This document shows, in pieces, positions 58,254 to 64,000 of a DNA stretch of 64,000 nt; within the stretch, counting starts at the first letter, position 1, and every line of letters begins with the position of its first letter. Source of the DNA: Hymenobacter nitidus (GTDB taxonomy: Bacteria; Bacteroidota; Bacteroidia; Cytophagales; Hymenobacteraceae); the NCBI RefSeq assembly GCF_020447315.1, contig NZ_JAJADQ010000001.1, positions 186,001 through 250,000 on the forward strand, given 5' to 3'. Below the pieces are notes generated by a model, which was given only the letters and a program-made list of their open reading frames with translations, searched no databases and was not told the origin of the DNA. The translations under genes and the position numbers were made by a program.

Positions 58254-60635
58254 ATGCACAACTCTACCCGCCGACCCAGCCGCTGGCTGCTGGTCGCCCT
58301 GTCCCTGTTTTTATGCCTCGCCAACAGCCCGGTACGCGCCCAGAAAGTGGTACTGCAAGGCTTCTGGTGGGACTACTGGAACGCCAACTACCCAAACGGC
58401 TGGGCCAACTACATTGCCGACCTGGCCCCGCGCCTCAAGGCCATGGGCATCGACGCCGTCTGGATGCCGCCTTCCATCAAGAACGGCAACCAGGGCAACG
58501 GCTACTCGCCATTCGACAACTACGACCTCGGGGATAAGTACCAGAAAGGCTTTTTGCCGACCCGCCTGGGCACCAAGGATGAGTTGCTGCGCGGCGTGGC
58601 TATTCTGCACGCTAACGGCATCGAAGTAGTGCAGGATATTGTCCTCAATCACATTGACAATGCCGGCTCGGCTACGGGCCAGGGCGGCGTGGACCCGGCC
58701 GCCTGGGACGACTACACGACCGGCAAGTACAAGAACTTCCGGTACGTGAGCTATAACAAGCCTGCCACCGACGAAACGGCCGCCAACTACCTAGCCCGCA
58801 ACGGACGCTTTTCCAAGAACTGGCAGAATTTCAACCCCAACCCCGGCAACAACTCCACCTCCGGCGACTGGAACGCGGTGTACTTCGGCCCCGACGTGAG
58901 CTACTACAACGGCTCCTACGGCACCAGCTCCAACGCCACGTTCAACCCGGTGCAGAGCGCCGACTACATGCGCACCAACACCCGCAACTGGCTGGTGTGG
59001 TACAAAAAGCAGGTAGGTTTCGACGGGGTGCGCCTCGACGCGGTGAAGCACTTCCCGGACTTCGCCATGGAGGATTTCCTCTACAACCTGCAAAGCAACG
59101 CCGGCTGGGCCAACGGGGGCGCCACCATGTACGCCGTGGGCGAATGGGTGGGCTCCTCGGGGCAGATGGACGGCTGGGTGAGCAACGTGCAGAACCGCGC
59201 CGGCACCTTCGACTTTTCCTTGCGCAACGGCCTCTACAGCATTGTGAGCGGGGGAGGCAACTTCGATATCGGCAGCCTGCCGGGCTACCAGCAGGGCACC
59301 CGCACGGTGCTCATCAACGGGCAGTACGTGCACCGCACCGTGCCCTTCGTGAACAACCACGACACCTTCCGGCCCCAGGTGGGCAGCACCGGTAACTACA
59401 CCGGCTGGAACACCGGCTCAGAGTTGGCGCCCCACATCGACCCGTTCGACCCGCGCTTGTCGGCCGCTTACGCCGCCGCGCTGGCCGTGGATGGCTCGCC
59501 CCAGATTTTCTTCGAGGATCTGTTTAACGTGGGCAATACCGGCAAGCGCTACTCGCACAGCCCGAAAAGCACCGTGGATCTGCCCACCCGCTCCGACCTG
59601 GAAAACCTGATCTGGTGCCACCAGAACCTGCGCTTCAAGGACGGCGCCTACAAAGTGCGCTGGCAGGCCGCCGACCACCTCGTGATTGAGCGCAGCACCA
59701 AGGCCCTTATCGGCATCAACGACAATTTCAGCGCCTGGCAGAACAGCACCGTGTCCTGCGACTTCGCCCCCGGCACCGTGCTGAAAGACTACTCCGGCGC
59801 CAACGGCACGGCCACCGTAACGGTGAGCGGCTCCCAAACGGTGGCCATTAATACGCCACCCTGCAACGGCACGGCTGCCGGTGGCCGCCGCGGCTACTCG
59901 GTATGGGCGCCCGTAAATATCGGCACCAACTACGTGCGGGCCGCCATGGCGACGACTCAGGAGTGGGAGCTGGCCGATGACCTAGGCGACGCCGATTCCC
60001 GCTCTTTGCAGCAGGGTGGTCAGCTACCTGCCAGCTCGACGGCCCTGCGCACGGCGGGCCGCATTTACTCGGGCGCCGGCAAAACGGTGACCTACACCCT
60101 GATTCCGACCGACGCCACCCGCAGCCTGACGGTAGCCCTTTACAACAGCGCCGGCACCTTAGTTAGCAGCAAAACCGGCACCGGCACGCTCACGGGCACC
60201 TACACCCCTACCGCCGACGGCTGGATTACGCTGCGGGCCCGAAACGCCGTGGCTACCAACCCCGCCCAGCGCGCTTTTGTGAAGGCCACCTACACCGCTC
60301 CCACGGTGGTGACGGGCTCAATGTCGGCCCGTACCGCGCTGGCTACTACCTCCACAGCTACGGCAGCACCCCGCACCGAAGCCAAAGCCGAGCTGCAGCT
60401 GTTCCCGAACCCCACCACAGCTGAGCATATCGAAATGGTGCTGCAAACGGCCTCGGAACAGCCCGCCACTATTCGCCTGTTCGACGTGACGGGCCGCCTG
60501 GTGCACCAGGAAACCGTGCGCCTGTACAGCGGCTCGAACCAGATTCATCTGGCCCCGGCCAAAGCCGTTCCGGCCGGTATTTATCAGCTGTCAGTAGCCG
60601 AGTTTGGCCTGACTCAGAAGCTGGTGATAAAATAA
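58254..60635 (+). CDS. Secreted GH13 alpha-amylase with type IX sorting domain
   Basis: Hydrolyses alpha-1,4-glucans outside the cell. A signal peptide (WLLVALSLFLCLANSPVRAQ) precedes the GH13 barrel (about residues 30-440), with catalytic Asp262 (GVRLDAVKH), Glu297 (AVGEWVG) and Asp370 (FVNNHDTFR). An all-beta accessory region follows (about 445-690). The C-terminal about 80 residues (ELQLFPNPTTAEH through GLTQKLVIK) are a type IX secretion sorting domain, so it is cell-surface or secreted. It is 793 aa. Starch uptake genes (sus) are not nearby. Confidence 0.92.
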   Translation: MHNSTRRPSRWLLVALSLFLCLANSPVRAQKVVLQGFWWDYWNANYPNGWANYIADLAPRLKAMGIDAVWMPPSIKNGNQGNGYSPFDNYDLGDKYQKGFLPTRLGTKDELLRGVAILHANGIEVVQDIVLNHIDNAGSATGQGGVDPAAWDDYTTGKYKNFRYVSYNKPATDETAANYLARNGRFSKNWQNFNPNPGNNSTSGDWNAVYFGPDVSYYNGSYGTSSNATFNPVQSADYMRTNTRNWLVWYKKQVGFDGVRLDAVKHFPDFAMEDFLYNLQSNAGWANGGATMYAVGEWVGSSGQMDGWVSNVQNRAGTFDFSLRNGLYSIVSGGGNFDIGSLPGYQQGTRTVLINGQYVHRTVPFVNNHDTFRPQVGSTGNYTGWNTGSELAPHIDPFDPRLSAAYAAALAVDGSPQIFFEDLFNVGNTGKRYSHSPKSTVDLPTRSDLENLIWCHQNLRFKDGAYKVRWQAADHLVIERSTKALIGINDNFSAWQNSTVSCDFAPGTVLKDYSGANGTATVTVSGSQTVAINTPPCNGTAAGGRRGYSVWAPVNIGTNYVRAAMATTQEWELADDLGDADSRSLQQGGQLPASSTALRTAGRIYSGAGKTVTYTLIPTDATRSLTVALYNSAGTLVSSKTGTGTLTGTYTPTADGWITLRARNAVATNPAQRAFVKATYTAPTVVTGSMSARTALATTSTATAAPRTEAKAELQLFPNPTTAEHIEMVLQTASEQPATIRLFDVTGRLVHQETVRLYSGSNQIHLAPAKAVPAGIYQLSVAEFGLTQKLVIK

Positions 60636-60656
60636 GTTGCCTGGTAATCTGACGCG

Positions 60657-60692
60657 AAAAAGGCGCTGCCCATGAAGGGCAGCGCCTTTTTT
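60657..60692. terminator. Bidirectional terminator
   Basis: AAAAAGGCGCTGCCC and GGGCAGCGCCTTTTT form a 15-bp stem with loop ATGAA. It serves the amylase gene and the convergent L,D-transpeptidase-like gene. Confidence 0.9.
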
Positions 60693-60741
60693 GTTTAGTA
60701 GCTGTCGGTTGTTTTCCTGCTGCCGGTTCACGCAGTATGTT

Positions 60742-61584
60742 CTACTGCCAGCCCCGGGCCGCCAGCTGCTGTCCGGCTACCGCGCCGTCGAGCCACTTCG
60801 ACACCAGGCCGGGACCACTCAGCAGCAGGCAGGCTCCCTCTCCCACGGCCTTGATGATGGCACGGTACTGCTCGGGCGGCAGGGCCGGACAGCCCCGGCT
60901 GTAGCCTAGCTGCCCGTGCTTATTCAGGTATTCCTGGCCGGCATAGTCGGCGCCGTGCAGCACCACGTACCGGTCGAGGGCATTGCTATTCTGGCCCGCA
61001 TCGAGGCCGTGCAGGCGGCGCGAGAGGCCATGCTTGCCCCCGTAGGTGTCGGCGGTGCGGTAGAAGCCCAGGGCCGTGCACGCCGACTTGATACGGTTGG
61101 AAAAGCGCTGGGGCCGCACCGTGCCCGAGCCGCGGCCGTGGGCCACGTAGCTGCGGTGCAGCACCTTTTTCTCGGTCAGACTCAGCACCCAGAGCCGCTT
61201 TTCGGTGGAGGGCAAATCCATGTCGGCTACGGCCAGCACCCCGGTGCGCCGGATGCGGCCGGCGTGGCGTAGCGTAAGGTAGCCCACGCAGGCCCGCTCC
61301 AACACTTCCGGCCGCAACGCCTCCGCCTCCGGGCCCAGCGCGGCCCGCAGGGCCGCTACTTCCTGGCGCAGGGTTTCGGATACGGCGGGTAGCGGCGGCA
61401 GCGGCTCGGGCTGCAATGAATCGGTGGGGGCAGCCGCCACAGGCAGGGGTGCGGCTGGCCGGGGCAGTGTTGTCGTGGCCTGGCGCGCAGCGGACCGCTC
61501 AGTATCCGCCACCGACTGACAGCCGACCATGCTGCCCAGTAAAGTTGCTATGAGGGTGGCTCGTATTTCTTGTGTATACCGCAC
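60742..61584 (-). CDS. YkuD_2-type L,D-transpeptidase-like lipoprotein B
   Basis: A signal with lipobox MVGC (Cys22) suggests membrane anchoring. A Pro/Ala-rich linker is followed by a YkuD_2 domain with LHGADYAGQEYL and catalytic Cys232 in GCPALPPEQY; LPSTEKRLWVL is shared with protein A. It is 280 aa. The start is GTG 61584, as no ATG precedes the signal. It is a paralogue of the gene at 57137, with the amylase gene between them. Confidence 0.78.
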   Translation of the reverse strand: MRYTQEIRATLIATLLGSMVGCQSVADTERSAARQATTTLPRPAAPLPVAAAPTDSLQPEPLPPLPAVSETLRQEVAALRAALGPEAEALRPEVLERACVGYLTLRHAGRIRRTGVLAVADMDLPSTEKRLWVLSLTEKKVLHRSYVAHGRGSGTVRPQRFSNRIKSACTALGFYRTADTYGGKHGLSRRLHGLDAGQNSNALDRYVVLHGADYAGQEYLNKHGQLGYSRGCPALPPEQYRAIIKAVGEGACLLLSGPGLVSKWLDGAVAGQQLAARGWQ

Positions 61585-62020
61585 GTTACCTGCTTGAGTG
61601 GGGCGCCCTGGAGCGGATTATGCCAAAATTCCGCATTCCGGCCTTGCTACGCAAATTTGGTGGGGCGCTGATTTAGTGAAGGACGGTTGGATGTAGCTTG
61701 GCGTGCTACGGGTTGGGGCGTACCAATCGAAACTAAAAAGAGTAAGTACGCCTGGCGAGTCAGCCTTCGTTGCAACTCTGGTTCATTGTTGAATAATGAG
61801 CCAAATGCCAACTGTCAGCTATACAGAAGCAGATTTCCCCGGTCAGATACAGACCATCGAATAAGAGTGGGGCGCGACAGGTAACAGGGAAAAGGACACC
61901 TCGAAAAATAAAAGCAGAAGGCCACCGCAAGTTTCTGCGGTAGTCGGGGCCTAAGCAGTAGCCGGGCGTTTCCTGGCTCAGCTTCTTCTGTCCGGAATAT
62001 TTCTTTTCCCCTCCCTGCCC
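61585..62020. other. Intergenic region without accepted gene
   Basis: 436 nt upstream of lgt. It is more AT-rich than the surroundings. A hairpin (ACCGCA with TGCGGT, near 61924) and a 22-codon frame from ATG 61796 (ending in TAA) are seen, neither strong. It must hold the lgt promoter and that of the minus-strand transpeptidase-like gene. Confidence 0.4.
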
Positions 62021-63034
62021 ATGACCTCACTACTTGCCTACTTGGTTTGGAACCTGGACCCCATCATTGCCCATATCGGCCCGGTGGCGCTACGCTGGTA
62101 CGGGCTGCTGTTCATGTTGGGCTTTGTGGTGGGTACGCCCGTGCTCCAGCACCTTTTCCGGCGCGAGCAAGTGGCGCCGCGCTGGGTGGACGTCCTGACC
62201 ATCTACGTGCTGGTGGGCACCGTGGTGGGCGCGCGCCTGGGCCACGTCTTGTTTTATGAGCCCGAAATGCTGCTGAATGATCCGCTGGAAGTTTTTAAAA
62301 CCTGGCACGGCGGGCTGGCTTCGCACGGTGCTACCCTGGGCATTCCGCTAGCCTGTTGGCTGTTTGCCCGGCACCACAAGTTCGATACCCGCTGGGTGCT
62401 CGACCGCATCGTGCTGGTGGTCGGCATCGGCGGGGCGCTTATCCGCCTGGGCAATTTCATGAACTCCGAGATTGGTGGCTACCCTACCACCGCGCCGTGG
62501 GCCGTGGTGTTTCCGCGCGACACCGAGCACCTGCTGCCCGCTACCCGGCCGCTGCCCGCCGGGGCCGTGCAGGTGGCCCGCCCCGAGCGCCTGCCCAGTG
62601 GCGAGGTAAGCCACCAGCTGTTGCCCGCCGACGCGCCCATCGGCCCCGGCGCGCTAATGGCCGTGCCGCGCCACCCCACGCAGCTCTACGAGGCCCTGTA
62701 TTGCGTGCTGCTGGTGGTACTCCTCTACGCTCTATGGCACCGCACCAAAGAACATACTCCCCGCGGGCTGCTGCTCGGGCTGTTTATGGCGCTGCTCTTC
62801 GTCCAGCGTTTCCTGGGCGAATTTCTGAAGGAGGCCCAGGTAGATTTCGAGAAAGACAACCTGCTCAACCAGGGCCAGCTGCTCAGCCTGCCGCCCCTTC
62901 TGGTGGGCCTGTGGCTGCTGTGGCGCGCCGGCAAAGACCCGAAAAACCCCTACGGCCATGCCCCGCGCGATTTGAACGAGCCCTTGCCAACCGGGCTGTT
63001 AGTTGCTTCTTTACCCGTTGGGAACAACAAGTAA
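62021..63034 (+). CDS. lgt: Prolipoprotein diacylglyceryl transferase
   Basis: Adds the diacylglyceryl group to lipobox cysteines of prolipoproteins in the inner membrane. Family motifs are HGGLASHGA, the conserved RLGNFMNSEIGG segment, and RHPTQLYEAL. It is a seven-helix protein of 337 aa with a hydrophilic insert (about residues 165-210). Several lipoproteins in this window would need it. The next gene starts 58 nt after its stop. Confidence 0.95.
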   Translation: MTSLLAYLVWNLDPIIAHIGPVALRWYGLLFMLGFVVGTPVLQHLFRREQVAPRWVDVLTIYVLVGTVVGARLGHVLFYEPEMLLNDPLEVFKTWHGGLASHGATLGIPLACWLFARHHKFDTRWVLDRIVLVVGIGGALIRLGNFMNSEIGGYPTTAPWAVVFPRDTEHLLPATRPLPAGAVQVARPERLPSGEVSHQLLPADAPIGPGALMAVPRHPTQLYEALYCVLLVVLLYALWHRTKEHTPRGLLLGLFMALLFVQRFLGEFLKEAQVDFEKDNLLNQGQLLSLPPLLVGLWLLWRAGKDPKNPYGHAPRDLNEPLPTGLLVASLPVGNNK

Positions 63035-63092
63035 GCGCGCCTTATTGACTTGCTTCCCCCCGCTGTTCCATGGTCCTCCAGCTGATTCCCGC

Positions 63093-63668
63093 GTGAGCTA
63101 CTCTCCCACCGACGCCGAGCTGGTAATCCGGCTCCAGGCGGGCCAGGCAGCGGCTTTCCGCGCGCTGGTCGAGCGGTACCAGGGGCCCGTGTACCGCACA
63201 GTCCTGAGTTTGCTCCGCTCCCCCGAAGAAGCTGAAGACGTGGCCCAGGAGGTATTTGTGGAAGTTTACCAGAGCATTGCCCGGTTCCGGGGCGAGGCGG
63301 CCCTTAGCACCTGGCTCTACCGCCTGGCTACCTCCCAGGCGTTGAAACAGCAGCGGAAGGCCCGGGCCAAAAAGCGCTTTGCCTTTCTAACTACCCTGCT
63401 GGGGGCCAACCAAGAGGTCTTGCACGAGCCCCCCGATTACCGGCACCCGCTGGCTCTGCTGGAAAGTCAGCAGCAGTACCAGCAACTGCTCGATGCCATT
63501 GCGCGCCTGCCCGACAGCCAGCAGGTGGCCTTCACCCTGCGTCATGAACAGGAGCTGAGCTACGAAGAAATAGCCGCTGTGCTGGACACCAGCCGGCCCG
63601 CCGTCGAGTCTCTGCTGTTTCGCGCCCGGCAAAGCTTGCGCAAGTTTCTCCACCCTCATCTAGCCTGA
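63093..63668 (+). CDS. ECF RNA polymerase sigma factor
   Basis: Sigma region 2 (YRTVLSLLRSPEEAEDVAQEVFVEVYQSIARFRGEAALSTWLYRLA) and region 4 (LPDSQQVAFTLRHEQELSYEEIAAVLDTSRPAVESLLFRARQ) are clear. It is 191 aa from GTG 63093; the frame upstream overlaps the end of lgt and gives no sensible product. It is followed after 6 nt by a tiny membrane protein that could be its regulator. Confidence 0.88.
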   Translation: MSYSPTDAELVIRLQAGQAAAFRALVERYQGPVYRTVLSLLRSPEEAEDVAQEVFVEVYQSIARFRGEAALSTWLYRLATSQALKQQRKARAKKRFAFLTTLLGANQEVLHEPPDYRHPLALLESQQQYQQLLDAIARLPDSQQVAFTLRHEQELSYEEIAAVLDTSRPAVESLLFRARQSLRKFLHPHLA

Positions 63669-63674
63669 CCTGCC

Positions 63675-63920
63675 ATGCCCAACCCGTTTAACCTTCCCGA
63701 AGACGACGACCAAGCCTGGACCTCGCTGCTCCGCTCGTTGCCGCAAGCCCCGCCAGAGCCCCGGCCCTTTTTCTTCACCCGGCTCCAGGCCCGCCTCGCC
63801 GCCCAGCAACCCCAGCCCCCGGCCTTGCCGACGTGGCTGCGGCGCTCGGTCTACGCTTTTTCCCTGGCCGCTATGGTGCTGGCGTTGAATGCTGACACGG
63901 CCATGTGCAATGCGTGCTGA
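63675..63920 (+). CDS. Small single-pass membrane protein, possible anti-sigma
   Basis: 81 aa, with a Pro-rich cytoplasmic N-terminus (about residues 1-54) and one hydrophobic helix (VYAFSLAAMVLALNADTAM, about 59-76). It ends in a CNAC Cys-x-x-Cys tail. It begins 6 nt after the sigma factor gene and is probably translated with it. Its size and position suggest a short anti-sigma or sensor, but it has no known anti-sigma domain. Confidence 0.55.
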   Translation: MPNPFNLPEDDDQAWTSLLRSLPQAPPEPRPFFFTRLQARLAAQQPQPPALPTWLRRSVYAFSLAAMVLALNADTAMCNAC

Positions 63921-64000
63921 CGACTTCGGCCGCTGAAGTTGGTATCGGTCTTGGTGATTATCAGAAGACCAGTCTTCCCCTCTGTTTGGCGCTCTTCTAG

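Noticed and set aside
1-64000. tRNA, rRNA, CRISPR arrays, prophage or insertion sequences
   Set aside because: I saw no cloverleaf or rRNA-like segment, no regularly spaced direct repeats, and no transposase, integrase or phage structural protein.

Overview
The window reads as a chromosomal stretch of a high-GC member of the Bacteroidota, most likely Hymenobacter or a close relative (Hymenobacteraceae, Cytophagales). The basis is the Bacteroidota promoter signature TAnnTTTG ahead of several genes, an amylase with a C-terminal type IX secretion sorting domain, a TonB-dependent receptor, a 7TM-DISM histidine kinase, GC-rich coding sequence, and Shine-Dalgarno motifs that are weak or absent. I found no phage, integrase, transposase, CRISPR array, rRNA or tRNA. 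The region looks like stable core chromosome with small accessory islands.

Layout. 1-2118: end of an OmpR-type regulator, its histidine kinase and an RluA-type pseudouridine synthase. 2234-4980: ribosomal and translation genes rplM-rpsI-rpsB-tsf behind a strong promoter, with a terminator-like hairpin before tsf. 5061-9244: a small gene broken by an amber codon, a tiny membrane protein, a DUF3089 lipoprotein hydrolase, a three-gene operon of unknown function and a small basic/acidic protein. 9333-13575: a YeiH-type transporter, its probable LysR regulator with a perfect operator palindrome, and a secreted S9 peptidase. 13693-20465: an exported unknown protein, a 7TM-DISM kinase with a NarL-type regulator, a FUSC-family membrane protein and a STAS protein. 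20887-30753: bestrophin, a membrane-anchored MutS homologue, a TonB receptor, RidA, a periplasmic protein with two TonB_C domains, a diadenylate-cyclase-like protein, and two small enzymes or binding proteins. 30872-34888: an ECF sigma factor, a membrane anti-sigma candidate and a DUF4097-like protein, next to two tandem paralogous lipoproteins. 35060-46523: aldehyde dehydrogenase, HtrA protease, Hsp20, an outer-membrane protein, an M20 amidohydrolase, a SPOR lipoprotein, deoC and secA. 46729-51660: a glycan cluster with a glycosyltransferase, UDP-galactopyranose mutase, a GH1-like protein and an RmlD-like reductase. 51853-57062: GNAT, dapF, DinB, a methyltransferase, Ppx/GppA and an Ldh-family oxidoreductase. 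57137-61584: a secreted amylase flanked by two paralogous YkuD_2-type L,D-transpeptidase-like proteins. 62021-63920: lgt, an ECF sigma factor and a very small membrane protein.

The least explained items are: the four-gene glycan cluster; the diadenylate-cyclase-like protein with a large unassigned N-terminus; the membrane MutS homologue; the amylase between two transpeptidase-like paralogues; and a set of palindromic elements (11410, 29299, 34949, 49040, 55921) confined to gaps between genes. All functions come from reading motifs by eye; no database search was run.
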